Source: Liolophura sinensis
Taxonomy: Eukaryota; Mollusca; Polyplacophora; Chitonida; Chitonidae
Length of the DNA: 64,000 nt
Reading direction: 5' to 3'
Assembly: GCF_032854445.1 (NCBI RefSeq)
Contig: NC_088303.1
Span: 18,113,501-18,177,500, forward strand
The notes beneath the pieces were generated by a model, which saw only the letters and a list, made by a program, of their open reading frames with translations, did no database searches and was not told the DNA's origin. The stretch's first letter is position 1. Each line of letters opens with the position of its first letter. This document shows positions 9,501 through 24,500 of the stretch, in pieces. The position numbers and the translations under genes were made by a program.

Positions 9501-12500
9501 CACAATTTGATACCTTTGGTATTGTGATTGGCTATGTCCTTGTATTCGATGTCTGGCAAAATTACAGACTAGGATCAACTAGCACAAATGTTCATTTGAC
9601 CTTGTCACCATGGCAACATGTCTTAGCAACATGCCTTGCCATGCAAATGAGTTCAAAATCCCTGCAAATGGCTTCAGAATTTTAGACACTGGTACTACAA
9701 ATACCAGATATTAACATTCACATTAATACCTAGGTGCAACTTAAAATGGTCACCAACATGGCTGCCCATGCAAACTGAGGAGGGAAAGAGGTCAAAGTCA
9801 GGCAACCACAGATGATGGGTCAGGCTTTCTAGGCATTCCCTGATCAAGCCAGCTACTTACAAATCAAAATGGTTTCTTAGCTGAACTGTTCTTGTAAGAA
9901 CTTTGAGCTCGGCAATTCATGAAAAATGAAAGTTCAAGATAATCTTTTACAGCAGTTCTGAAACACTGATGTCTTGTGTTAACAATGGCAAGAAGCCCAT
10001 TCTCCTGATAAATTGGTAAGAGGCCTTTCTTCTTTCTGCTATTTCACAAAATACAATACAGCATAATCACCATCTGAAGAGGACTATGAGTTCTTGTTTT
10101 TGAAAAGTAAACTTAGCAATTACAAATTAATTAATTTTTAGATATCTCACTAAAAACACATTTGAACAGTTTTTACATTTTAAATTCTACCTCAACACAC
10201 TGTCCAAGGTAATGATGCAAAACTACATATCTATAAGGATAGTCACACCAGAAACTAAATTACAAAGGAGGCAAACAAGAGAACAAAAAGGGAAAAATTA
10301 TGAAAAAAGAAAACTAAACTGAGTGCAGTGTTTCTAACTCTAATTTCAAAGAAATAAATTACTGTCAGTGGAAACTATCAAATTGAGATTAGTAAACAAA
10401 TTACACACTATATGTACAACCCCTTATTGAATATCAATGTTTTCAATTCATCTTCTTGATTATTTAACAATGAACAGCAATAACACATTTCAGCATTCAA
10501 CATTTCAACACTGTTTTATTTGCTTGCTGGGGTTGTAAATGTATTGTGCAAAAATTATACACTGAAAACTTAAGGTGAGAGTGGGAGTCGAAACAAAAAG
10601 AACATGCTGTAACCAAAGTGATTGAGTTACCTCCCCTGGATCCTACTGCTATGTTGATAAAGCGGTCATTGATGTTGTCAGCACTGGGTTTGATGTCCAT
10701 GCAGGGTTTGTTACCAATACCCATTGTTGCCATCTCACATAATCGTAGTTCTGTAAAGTAACCAGTCACAAAACTTCTTTACACCTATCTAGATTGTTAT
10801 TTCTTCGAGTATTTGTTTACTTAATGACTTTATAGTCTACACATCGAATGTGATATATGTGTAAGATTACAGGTCACAGCCGTATCATTTAATTATTAAC
10901 TGACACCTAGCCATATATCTTCTGTCTCATTGCAGCAAATCAGAGAATCAAATGAATACCAGTACTGTGCATGTCTCATTTAACAAAACAGCAGGACATT
11001 TGAGACAAACAAAAAATCATTCACAAAGTTACACTCGTGCTCACCTTACACGTGCCATTTAACAGAATACATTTGTGACAAGCGCTTTTTCTGTGAACAA
11101 CAAAATCTTCCCCTAAGAAATGAAATGTAGATCTTGGCTCTAAAATTTCCCACAAAGTCACGTCATGTAAGGATTCTAGCATCAAACCTGAATACCAACC
11201 TCTGTTCTTGATAGCCTGTTTCCACAGAAGACGTGAGATTTCCTTCACCCAGCAGTTCTTCACTTCAGAATTTGGTGCCTGCAGGACATAGTTTTCACCT
11301 AAAGACCGTCTGCGAAACCAGATCTCAAACTTGTACCCGCTTTCCCCGAAATTTTCCGTCAAGCCTATATCTGACATCTGAAATACAAAAACCAATCAAC
11401 AGTTATTACATGTTTTAAACTGGTATCTCATGTAAGCTAGTGTATGTATTACTGTGACAAACTAACTTAAGTCTTCATGTCAATGAACACTTCACTTAAA
11501 ATTCCTGAAATTAAATCACCTGACAAAAATGTGCTTATTTTCATCAAATGACTTTCACATAATTCACTGCACAAGATTACCGATTTTTTACCTATGACCA
11601 TTACAAATCCCGCCACCTCTGACCCCTCACCTTGAAGCTGTACTTGTATAGGTACGTTTCGTGGCTTCCACTTCGTCCACGTCGTGTTTTACTAAATAGC
11701 ACCAAATCTTCGAAAAGGAAGATATGCCGTAAGGATTTTCGTCGGCCCTGCCACACAAGAAACTCGCCTTGACGGATTAGCCTCCCTTGTTCTTGTAAAT
11801 TCACCTGCAATTATCAAATTCCAGATGAAAAAGACATGTTTTCGACGCTGGGCAAAAAAATGAAAACATTACAATATTCTACTGATTCTGACTGAAACGT
11901 GCAGTTCCGTAAACCTGATTAGCATATTTAATATGGAATGGTAATAGGTCTGTGTTTATGCAGTTGTGTCGAAAATAATTCTGTTGACTTTAATTAAAAT
12001 ACTCAGCACGTCCGTATTACATAAAATTTTTTAAAAATGATTTCAATTCAAAGTGTGTACTTGGAATTCATCTACATGTGAAGGAATTTGTCAGATCGAC
12101 ACTTGACCTGGTTAAATAGTAAATAAAATGTCTAGATTATTGTTTTAATGGCACTACTACCTCTACTTAGATTTTACTCCTGTGTACTAACACTATTGGA
12201 CATTGTCTACATGCATATTGACTCACATCACAGTCCCGAAGGGAGTCCATGGCCAGCAAATCATTACCATGCCGGAGCTGAAACCTCACCATATCTTCTG
12301 AGGCCTGCAAACAACAAGGTCATTTAATTAGTCATTACTAGACTGGCATCTTTCACAGGACTGAAAATTATTACACAGGGCTTTTCTTAGTTACATGACA
12401 TTCCACAAAAAACCTGACAGGAGTTTTGATGCATCCAGTCACATCATGTCTGAAGTTAATTTATTTATATTATTTATTTGACTGGTGTTTTACGCTGTAC

Positions 12501-15500
12501 TCAAAAATATTCCACTTGTGATGGTGGCCGGCATCATACTACTCACAGTTAAATATTTGTACGGTAGCTTTATCATTTTGTACCATAGTGCTAACATTAT
12601 TGCGCCAGTGTTTGAAACTGGCTAGACTATGAAGATTACCCTCTCACCTTAAGCTCCGGGTACTCTGGCTCTGTCTCCGCACACTCTTTGATGATCTGTT
12701 TCAGCAGCAGGGCGTATTTGCCCATCCTCTGGACAGGCTTCAGGAGGTAACTGCTAAGGTCCATTTTGTCCCCCAAATCACTCTGTTTTCTCTGTCAGAT
12801 GCAAAATTACAGGTTATTAACATCTTTCAAAACACTTTACGCAATAACACGTAACTGACTGAATGGTTTGTTTTATGAATCCTGAATACAGTCATCCAAA
12901 AATAAATCCTTGATTAATACCTTTCATAACAAATTTATTTAAAAAAAAACAAACAAAACATTCATGCATTGGAAATAGTCAATACATGTACTGATTCTCC
13001 AAGGTCTATCATGCTAAATACTTTTTATAAATTTTTTTACAAATTTTCAATTTATCTTGAACATATTTCTTCATTTATTGTTGTCGCCACGATATGTGGC
13101 TGAAATATTGCCGATGTGGCGTTAAGCCATAATCATTCATTCATTCATTCATTTACTGTTGTCCACATCGTGTATAAATCTTACTAACCCTGAAGAAATC
13201 TTTTCCATATTCCACCATCAAACTGTCAGACTTTGGTTTGTTTTTGTTGTATAATGCATAGAGATAAAACTGGTTTTCCTGAATAACAGAAACATGTCAT
13301 ATTTCATCAACAACTGGTTCAAGTTATACAAGAATCTTTTACATTGTACAATGCAAATATGTAAATACATCCTTAGAAGCAGATATAACTGATCACGATA
13401 AGACAAGAAACAAATTATTCCTTTATTATTTATTTATTTGATTGGCGTTTTACGCCGTGCTCAAGAATATTTCACTTTATTGCCATCATAAAATGCTCGG
13501 TTAAAACCAAGCAGAGCCTGGCGGAAACCCACGACCACGCGTAGGTTGCTGGAAGACCTTCCCACGTACGGCCAGAGAGTAATCCAACATGAGCTGAACA
13601 TGAACTCACAGCGACCGCATTGATGAGAGGCTCATGGGTCATTACTCTGCGCTAGCGCCCTAACCAACTGAGCCACGGAGGACCCCCCAATATTATTCAT
13701 TAAACTCCTGTTAAACTGAAGAGCTAGCTTTTTATAATGTATTTCAAGAAAGTCACAATCTAGTCTAGTTTGCTAGTGGGAAAAAAGTGCAGTCTTATTG
13801 AAATCTTGTGGTTATCTATTTGATTTTGGTAAGGTTTTGACACAGTGCAAAGGCAGACTGGTTTATGGTTTATACCGTGCCAAGGTCCAAGGAAACTAAA
13901 TCCTTTTGCCACAAACACTGAACCTGACAGACCTCCTGACGGTAAGTCATGACAACCATGATACAAGATAATCAGTAGCACAGGACGATTAATATGAAAT
14001 TTCTGCAGATCATTGCAAACTACTTACATGTAAAAGAAAATAATGTCCCACTTGAAAAGGATTTCTCTCACAAGCTTCTAATTCTCGTAAAAAGTACTGT
14101 CTGTGAAACTGGTAAATTTTCTCAATATTTCCGAAGACGATGTTACGTTTTCCTCTCAGGGCCTGGGGCACGTCGTCTCTGAGCAGCTCTGGAATGTAGT
14201 TCTCAACGATAAACTGGAGAGCTTGCACGTAGTCTCTTTCTGTCTGCACCATCTCACTCATTATCAAAGACAACGTTCTGAAAAAAAAAAAAAAAAAGTC
14301 ACACACATGGACTATTTCAAATTTTGCAGCAATTATGAGGAAATTCCTTACAGGACTACTGAACATTTAATCATGCTTGCCTTCAAATTGTATACATTTC
14401 TCTAAAATGATCGCACCCAAAGAAAATCATAATTTTACAACATCCTTACGAACAAATTATCAACATACATAAAGAGCCTAAATTCAAATCGTTCAAACAA
14501 ATCTTGTAAATCCAGCTCCTGGTCTGTTTCTACAAAGCCATTTCTGACTTCAGTCAAAATTGAAAACAGTTGATGCTCATGTCTTAAAAAAATATTTGTG
14601 AGGTATTAAAATTATCATTTCTCGGGCACAAAAATATGTATTCATATTTTCATTTTAAACTGCAGAAAAATACATATAAATATGGAATGGGTATCCACTC
14701 TTCTGCTTGATGAAATCCCACCCACCTCCTGCTTTTGACCTGTGCCTCGGACAGCCTGAGGTCAGCCACAGAGCCTGTGGGAATGGTCCGGTTCTGCCTC
14801 ATCAGGTGCGAGTTCACCGGTACAGGTGTCCACTCCTTCTGAGGGGTATGCTCTACTCCTTGCTCTCCATCCTCATCCTCTTCCGGCATGCTGGTAAATA
14901 TACAAGGCAGCAGGAATGATAAATACAGTTTCCAATTTACAGACAAGAACTGTGAATTGTTACGGAGACAATTATAGCTGTATGATACAGCATCATTTTA
15001 AAGAAGTATTCCAGACAATTAAACCTGGACAGGTAGAAGCTGTTGGATCCACTGTTTAGTTTCACATAAGAATGTGACTGCCTTTCCGAGGAAAGGTAAG
15101 GCTTTCACTTAGTAAATCAATATTTCGACTGAAAATAACAAGCATGTATGTCGAAATATAGATTTACAAATATCAAAAGCCTTTAGACTTTAGCTTGTGT
15201 TCTAATATGGAGAAGAAATAGTCTGACAGTTGTAAATTGTAAACTGCAGATCTCACAAGAAACGGTATAATAACCTACCACATTCTATGTGCTCATACAT
15301 AAAAAAAAAAGGTTGAATCATTCTTACTTGCTTTCAGGTTTTTCATGACAAAAAACCATATCTGATAAAAATCGTTCACAAAGTTTCCACTCACTTCAGA
15401 CTAATTTTCAAGGCCCTACAGATTCTCTTCATTCTGGTTGTTGTTAGGACTAATGAACATAGCTAACATTCATAAATATTTGAAGGGGGACAGAAGGATG

Positions 15501-18500
15501 TGATCCACCAATCAAAACAGAGACTCCAACTGTCTCAGCCAATGACAGTGAAGTGTTGTCTGTACTCTGAAAGCCTGTGAGCTTGGGTTGAAGGTGCCAG
15601 GTAGATAAGCTACCAACAGTTTGGCCAGTCAGTGAACAGTTTGAGATCAGCCACACCCCTGTCTGGGATCCATGCAGCTTGGGGGTGGGGGCTTGTCAGA
15701 TTACACCATAATGATTAGGTGATCTATTAAATGATTTAAAATTCTATACCTGATCCTGCAAATACTTGTCCCATTTGTCTACAATATCATGAGTTCAGTG
15801 GCCAATTCATCAAACCTACTGTGATATTCTCTGTAAACTAATTAAGTCCCCTAATCCCTTCAAGGAAACAATTCACTTTGTCTGCCTTTAATCACTGGTT
15901 TGTTCAGTGCTGACTTTTACACAGGAAAAGTGGACTGTTATGGGCAGAATCAAACTGGTCAGTTCAAGAGACTTTAAAATGTAAAGTACAGGTACAGTAT
16001 ACATGTATGTATTGTTTTAGCTAAATATGTCCACATAATACTCTAATTTTGAAAGCCTAGATTACTTAAAATGTGGAAATTTTAAAACAGTTTCAGCAAA
16101 AATTCAGTATGTACAGAAGGATCAGTGAAACTTAAAATGAAAGTCACACATTTATGTCCACTCCTGCTGGTTTGAGGCAATAGATCATTCATGCATCTCA
16201 CAATTTCAACACTGTTTGTGTAGCACTGTCTGAGTTCTCTGGCAAATACCTGTTCATTTTCCTTTGATTTTATGCTACACAAGACTTCAAAGTCCATGTA
16301 TATATGAAAAGGTGAATACAGTTATATTTATGAAGGTGGAAAGTACGTAAAACTTACATAAAGTTCAGGTGAAAGAGTGTCAAAAGTTAGTAGTAAATGT
16401 AATTTTTTTTTCAATTTTTCTTCACACAGAAAAAGACACTTGAAAATAATTTTGGTATGGAAAAAAAATAGAAAAAAATATTTAAGACCACATTTGCAAA
16501 TAAGTTTTGACACTTTTTCATCTGATTTTAGCATCACTTTCAAGATTTCTTTCCTTTAAAGCTATACAGCAAAGAACTAAAGTTTTCCAGCAATCCACTT
16601 CTGACAAGTGATTAACAAGAAAAATTTACAGTAGTTTCTCTAATTTGGATTCACAACTTTCAAATTTTTTAAGCTTCATGATAATTATTCTTCGTAGTCC
16701 AACATCTGTGCTGTATTGCTGCCGATGGTTTAACATAGCTACATTCAACTGACACTTTTAAACATTCCAGCTTGCATAATTTTGTGTTTTAAGGAGGAAA
16801 TGGCATACAGTATTATGTGTAACAGGCAAATGACAACTCACTCATTATATTTCTGTTTCAGAAATCTCTCATAAATATAAAGCCTTACAGAACTGTTCAG
16901 ATAAAGTGAACAATGTTTTTTGTAACTACAAATCATAAATACAGGAACTATTCTAGCAGCTCAGTGTCTAAACTTGCACAGATTGTCTGGAGTGTCTGGG
17001 TGGCCATTAACACTAACACCGTGTGCACAATGCCACAGGGACATATATATACTGGTAGCCAATACTGCAGGAATTACATCTATCGTCGCTGTACAATAGG
17101 TACTAATGGGCACTGCTCATTGTTTGAATTTCAATTAATTTCACCCCCCCCCCCCCAAAAAAAAACTATCTGCTGGAAGACATTTAATACAAGATTCCAA
17201 AGATGTATGAAAAACAACCATGAATGGAATAACTTCATATTTACAAACAATATTTATAAGAAAATCCAAAATGGTCAGTGGTCAATACCATCAGCACTAG
17301 ACAAGTCATGTCAGAGAGATGTCCAGGGAGGGAAGCAAATGTTAGAGGTCAACGCATGAACAATTGACTAGTTATTTAATGTCAGAAGGACGTCCAAGAA
17401 TGGCAGCAAACGGGTCAGTGGTCAGTGCACTGTAATATCAGAGAAGTCAATTGAGGAAGGGCTGCAGAGGTGTGTTGTTGTTGAACAGATGGATGGAGTT
17501 CTTCTCATGTTGACCCCCAACAAACACACAAACACCAGGGCAGGGCTCTGCCCCCTCAGCCAAACCACAACACTGGACAATGGACAATGTTCGCAGTTTG
17601 TTATCACACCAGCTTCCCATTTGCTATCACCACAACTGGACTTGAAAATTGGGGCGAAAAAAGCGACTGTGTTGGTTTGCTTGTCAGGGTGGGATGTCAC
17701 ACCAACAAACCTGCTGGTTGTCTCGAGTCAATGAACAGAAAGTGTGACAGTGTGGTGTGAAAAGCCAACAGTTTGGGAAGGAACTGAATATGTCGTGGAA
17801 TGTCGCTTCAGCATCATGACTGTCTATTCTGATCAAATCCACAAATGACAAGTTTTCACTAAGATCACTCACAGCAAGAGTGGACATACGGTTTATTAAT
17901 TTAAAATGCTTTTGAGGAATCCATAGGCATTAAATAACAACAAAGCCATGAACTGTCAACTCCCCCCCCCACCCCCGACAAATAAATTATGGTGTGCCTT
18001 ATTACATTAATGTTAAAACCGTGATAAAACTATGGTCCAACAATGATAAAACTATGGTCGAACAGTGATAAAACTATGGTCCATCAATGATAAAACTATG
18101 GTCGAACAGTGATAAAACTGTGGTCCAACAATGATAAAACTATGGTCCAAAAATGATAAAACTATGGTCCAACAGTGATAAAACTGTGGTCCAACAGTGA
18201 TACAACTATGGTCCAACAATGATAAAACTATGGTCGAACAGTGATAAAACTGTGGTCGAACAGTGATACAACTGTGGTCCAACAGTGATAAAACTATGGT
18301 CCAACAATGATAAAACTATGGTCCAACAATGATAAAACTGTGGTCCAACAGTGATAAAACTGTGGTTGAACAGTGATACAACTATGGTCCAACAATGATA
18401 AAACTATGGTCGAACAGTGATAAAACTGTGGTCGAACAGTGATACAACTATGGTCCAACAATGATAAAACTATGGTCCAACAGTGATAAAACTGTGGTCG

Positions 18501-21500
18501 AACAATGATAAAACTATGGTCCAACAATGATAAAACTATGGTCGAACAGTGATAAAACTATGGTCCAACAATGATAAAACTGTTGTCAAACAGTGATAAA
18601 ACTGTGGTCGAACAATGATAAAACTGTGGTCCAACAGTGATAAAACTGTGGTCCAACAGTGATAAAACTATGGTCCAACAGTGATAAAACTGTGGTCCAA
18701 CAGTGATAAAACTATGGTCCAACAATGACAAAACTATGGTCCAACAATGATAAAACTATGGTCGAACAATGATAAAACTATGGTCCAACAATGATAAAAC
18801 TATGGTCCAGCAGTGATAAAACTATGGTCCAACAATGATAAAACTATGGTCCAACAATGATAAAACTATGGCCCAACAATGATTAAACTATGCTGGCAAA
18901 ACTATTGCGGCTAATGGCCAAGACTGTGAAAATGGGGACTGAATGCATAAAAATTACATGGAAAAACTACTGTGTTTTAACAGTCATTGAAAAACGGAAT
19001 AAGAGCTGACTGTGATAGAGATGCTGGATAAGCAAGGACTAGGGACACTAACATATAACATGTGAGGAAGGTATTGAAGGTATTTTGAACATTGGTTCAA
19101 AATTTGTCGTTAATCAAGTAGAGGAATGAAATTTGGCAAAAATAGTGTGGAAAAATTCACCTTCTGGACAGGAGCCAGTCAGGGATTTCCAGTAGATTGT
19201 CAGAGATTTTCTTTGAGATGAATACTTTGTCTGGCAGCTGAGATTGAGAGGGGGTGGGGAGTGCGGGAGATTTTCATACGTTTACTGTTGTCTCTACAAT
19301 CACTTGTCCCACAATAGGTAGAGATTATGGCCTATCCAGCAGGATGTTTGTTCACTCAAATAACAAAAAAAAAAGAATTCAGCCCTCGCCAGAGACATGG
19401 TCTTCTTGCCTCTCATCCCCAGCAGCTGCATTCTTAACTACCGCTTGGCTCTGGCTTATTTTTGTCAGCTGTATTTTAATTTGACACCATTATTGTTGTT
19501 ATTTACGGAAGGGTGGAAGTGTTTACCTCGAGCCTTATGGAGGGCTTTCTTTTTGTGAAGGGATTCACTTCTGGAAGAAGAAACCCAGTACCTGCATGTA
19601 AACGCTAGAACTTGAATGAACACAACAATCCATGGGTTTGTTTAGACAATGGAAGATACTGTCAAGAGTGGATCAGCCAACAAACATAGATCAGAATGGA
19701 AACAGTGAAAATAGTGAGTGATGTGCAGGTTGAGCACACCTGTAAATAGTAACAGCCAACTGCAGGCTCAAAGACAAAGAGCGGCACTTAACCCCATTAA
19801 TATGTGTCATTGCAGAAGGCATAAAGCACAAAAATATCTGCTAAAATGACAGCTGCAAATGGATTTGAATTCATACATGCTAAATGGTGTATGAATATCT
19901 TTCCTATATATCCAGATACCCAACTAGAGATAGCAGCTTCTTGGAATTTGAAATCAAAAGCAGTTTAGTTTCACGAACATGCATACTTCAGCACTCTTTC
20001 ATGAAAAACATGTTAATATACAAAGTGACAAACTGAAAAGCTTTTTTTTTTTCAGATTGAGATTTGACACAAATGAACCTGTACACAAAATTGGACAATA
20101 TTTTGAGCACTGCTTACATGGAAACTTACAGCAGTAAAAGTGGTAAAATCTAAACTTGCGTGAAGTCGTAAAATCAACACTTGCATAAAGTAGTGAAATC
20201 TAGAATTGCATGCAGTGGTAAAACTTGGACTTGCAGAAAATGTCAATACATAGACATAAAATCTGTTTGAGAAGTCATTTTAATGTAAGACAGCTCACTC
20301 ACCTTGGCAGGCTCTCTGTGCTTCCTGTTATCATACTAATGGACTTGAGGGCTCGCCGCTCTCTGATTGGCTGAAGGGGGTCATTGGCTTTACTAGACTC
20401 CACAAATGCCCCATTCTCACTTGGTACATAATGTCCATCTCTCTCTGAGAACATATCATGGCAGTAACTTGGTACTGATACCGCTCGCTTGAACATTTTC
20501 CTGTGAGGACGCTCATGTTTGTTTAAAGTTGTTGGACCACTGCTCGAGTCGGCGCCTAAACATGATGTGTTAAGACCTGCAGCACTGGCACCGTCCACAT
20601 TTGTAAGGCTAACATTGTTCTCTGTGGTCATACACTGGTGTTCTTCCACAGTACTTAGTTTTGGGACACTAGCCACTGACCTATCTGACACGTCTAAGAT
20701 CTGAATACGGTCATTCCTTGACTGAGTTGTCTCCCTTCTGTACCTATCTGGTATCGTTTCGGGAGTGAACGAGAGTGAGTCATCGTACATGAGCGCTGAG
20801 GCTTTCCCAGAGTAAGACCTGCGGCGTAAGGAAGACTGACTTATCTGTGAAGACGGTGTACTGGTTCGGGGTTCCCATACCAGTTCTGCCTCGGCCTCCG
20901 TGGCAGGGCAAGGAGAGGCCGGGTAAGGGGACTTGGAGATATTACACATGTTCTCAGGCACAATGGGATGTGAAATTGGATGCTGACCCTTCCTCTCTTT
21001 TCCCTTGTCCTCAGAACCCCGGCTCTCTGCTGCCAGCTGGTGGATTGCCTTTCGTAGTGTTGTCTGTCGCAACTCCAGCAGTTGAAATGTCTCTTGGCAG
21101 CGGTTTTTGGCAATGTTGCACTGTTCGAGGAGACGGTCATTGTGTAACCGATCTGCTTGCTCGGTCATGAATTTGAATGTTTCGTCTGTGATTGGCGGGT
21201 GTTCTCTAAGGTAGAGCTCCAGACTCTTCAGGAGTTTGGCCAGACGATCTGCCGTGGCAGAGCTGTCCATCTTCATACTGGCCACGTATCTCATGGCTTC
21301 TAATGCCCATTCGTAAGACTGTAACATAGAAAACAGACATCTGTCATACAATAACCTGAAAAACAGATATTCATTTGACTGTAAGCATTCATTCGAGTGT
21401 AACTTAGAAAACAGACAATACTGTGGATAACTTAGTTAGTGAATCAGTTCGGGTGCTGACAACAAATGTATTAACAAAGTTGGACAAAGTTATCATCAAG

Positions 21501-24500
21501 ACTTTTAAAGCTTGTTCCACATAAACCTTGAGGTTACTGTTGGTGTAAGAAAAATTCAAATGAGGTAACAGTGTGTGTGTGTGCACCTCACCTTATAGCC
21601 CAGAGGTAACAGTGTGTGTGCACCTCACATTATAGCCCAGAGGTAACAGTGTGTGTGCACCTCACCTTACAGCCCAGAGGTAACAGTGTGTGTGCACCTC
21701 ACCTTATAACCCAGAGGTACCAGTGTGTGTGCACCTCACTTTATAGCCCAGTCTGTCCCCAAGTTTTAACACCCATGAGGAATATATTAGCCCATGCCCA
21801 AGCCGACAGGGATCAGGTGTGATCAAAGTACCTAACCATGAGAAATATATAACTTCCATGTCCTCGCTGATGAGATCAAGTAAAATCAGGTGTGATGAGA
21901 GCAGCCAGGTGTGTTGTCTCTGACTGACATATCACCTATCTGTCTAAAGCTCAGCACTTTTTCCCATGTCACCATGCCAACACAGGTCTGGCCGAGGACA
22001 ACGTGCTGCATGAAGTACCCGAGCGTCTCTGTGAAGACACCTTTACTCATTAATCCCCTGAGGCAGAGGGATCTTCATGTCCCTGTGTCTGGGACCATGT
22101 GAGAGATTCACTCCTTAGCCCACACACGTCCACCCTTGCTCTTGCATGTTTTACCAACAAATTCACAGCCCTATCTCCTGGACTATCATTTCCTTTCTAC
22201 ATATGTATGGTATGTAGAGCTTAACCAACATATCCTGTATGGTATGTAGAGCTTAACCAACATATCCTGTATGGTATGTAGAGCTTAACCAACATATCCT
22301 GTATGGTATGTAGAGCTTAACCAACATGTCCTAAATCTCAATTTTTCCCACATGTACAGAGGGTGTTAATTTTTTGTATTGGTGAGAAATTATTCTGTCT
22401 AGATTAACAAAATGACACTTTTATTAAGGCTCTGACAGTTGCCAACCCCACCAATGTAACTGATCTCTACATTCAATTTTTTTTCCCTTCAGAACAAATT
22501 GCCACTTCAAATGCAAAAAAAAAAAAACCCAGTAGTCTTGTTGCTCTGGAATTATCAAAATTTTGATTGGTGTTTGGCATTCTGATTAAAACTGTTGAGG
22601 TTTGTAGGGGGAGATAGATGAGATGTGTTGCTTATGTACTTAAAGCAGTAATGACTAATATAGTATATGATACTCTTAGTTCAGTGTGGAGCTAGGCTTT
22701 TGTAGAGAGCGTTGTACCTAGCCCCCAACCTGTTCACTTGACCCCTTTTTTCCAGACAATATCAATACACAGGTATGCATGCTTGCTCTATGCCCCTTTT
22801 GGTTTCTAGCTAGGATTTTGGATACTGGTAAAATTCAAGATCAAGAAGAGGTGTCAAGATGTCCTGATTTGGAACACATATGAACATCCAAAAAGAATAT
22901 TGGCATAAGACAGAAATATCTGGGTTCTCAGTGCCCTTTTACCCCCCACTCCCCGCCCCCAACGAAGTGAACTTGATGTGGGGGTTAGGGGAACAAGAAC
23001 ATAAGCATCTTCCAGGTAAACATTTCATGTTTTCTTCTTTGTAGACAAGGCATATAGGACATTCCTGGGGGAGAAAAATATGAGATACAGGTTATGTTTT
23101 AATAACTTTTTGCACTGTATCCACGTATTGCCTGTAGCGGCCCAAAAGGAATGAATGGCAGGCTCTTGTCAAGTTCAACGCGGATAAAACTGTGAACATC
23201 ACGGCGAGTGTGTTTGGCAAATTACTAGAATCCTGTCCGATGGTACGATTAGCGGGTCTTCAGGCACACAGTGAGCTGTCGCTCTGCGCTGCCATCGGAG
23301 TCTGCTGGCCGGCAGGGTCCTGACGTGTGGGTCCAGAGGGGCGGGGCCTCACCTTGCCGGTTTGTCTTCGCTGTGTACATGACCCTTGTCAACATTTGGT
23401 TCGCAAAGAGCCCCCGTTTACATTGCCCATGGACACCTGCTGACTAGGGGCAGCTTCTGCTAGGGCGCCGGTCACCGCTGCCCTCTACGTGTGATGAATC
23501 GGCCCCACAACTGACCGCTGCGTTTGTGAACAATGCTTTAGCACTTTTCTGTTGTCTTCCGGTACGCTACAACATCCGGGCACATGGGTATATGAGGCAA
23601 CAACTCTCACCCCATCTACTGGTGCAATCTGGACACTGTGATTACGCAGCAGACGCGATCTCTCTCTCTCCCCACCCCACCCCCCAAATCATTACCTCTA
23701 CACATGACCCCAAGAAACTACAATATTTGTACATTTGTTAATTATTCCACATGCTGTAAGGTAATGTCAGCAATGTAAGATTTTCCCTATGACTGACTTG
23801 TCAGTGATGATGCAATGAAAGCCACTATTTCAATCCTTGATATTTCTGCCAATGGAAGTGACATGTAAGCATCAAACCATGCATCAACATACAGCTATCA
23901 AACCGTCAGGCCTAAACATTTCAATAAGCAAACCAACTGGTCAGGTGTCTATCGGTTGCAAGGAGGTTTATGTTTCAGACAGCTGTAATAAATACCTCTT
24001 AGCTGTAAACAAACGTAACAACAGTAACAGCATGCAAGAATCCATCAATCCATAGACCTGACTTCAACTTTAAAACCTGAATCACTATTACAAACCATTC
24101 ACTCTTTTGACTCAACTTTAATCTACCAGGCCAATGACTGTTTTCAGATAAAATTCTCCTAAAACTTACAAACATAAAAACAGAACATCTTATTTATTTG
24201 ATAGGAGTTTTACACTGCACTCAAGAATATTTCACCTAACTGGAGACCCACTTGATGACCATCTGCAGATTGCTGGCAGACCTTCCCATGTGCTACTGCA
24301 GAGGAAGCCAAACCAGAATATTTAGTTCAGCACATTGTTTCCCAATGCCTACACATGGAATTTAAAGCCATTTCTACACATTTTTGCTCAATATGCTCTG
24401 ATTAATACGAAAAAGAGAAAGTTTGTTCAGGCTGAATGAATTCTGTACACTGATGTATCCTAAAAGACAACATTTCCACATTTACTCCAAGATTTTATTC

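Larger units (their letters stand above)
14891..20302 (-). other. GEF intron of 5.4 kb with minisatellites
   Basis: It contains the large 22-bp minisatellite (18015-18893), a smaller 28-bp-type repeat (20134-20237), a C run at about 17144-17156 and several A or T runs. Open frames in the region are shadows of the repeats. I see no embedded gene. Confidence 0.8.

Noticed and set aside
16082-16297. Minus-strand 71-residue frame resembling a GEF or helical exon
   Set aside because: The phases of the flanking exons (20303 and 14890) already join perfectly, there are no good splice sites around it, and the sequence has no family motif.
18052-18527. Long minus-strand frames with a 22-residue repeating pattern (D-H-S-F-I-T-V)
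   Set aside because: These are by-products of a 22-bp minisatellite, where every third unit restores frame. There is no homology and no splice context; the region lies inside a GEF intron.
23526-23741. Plus-strand frame in the GC-rich island as a small gene
   Set aside because: No homology, and it runs from the island into low-complexity CT-rich sequence; probably chance.
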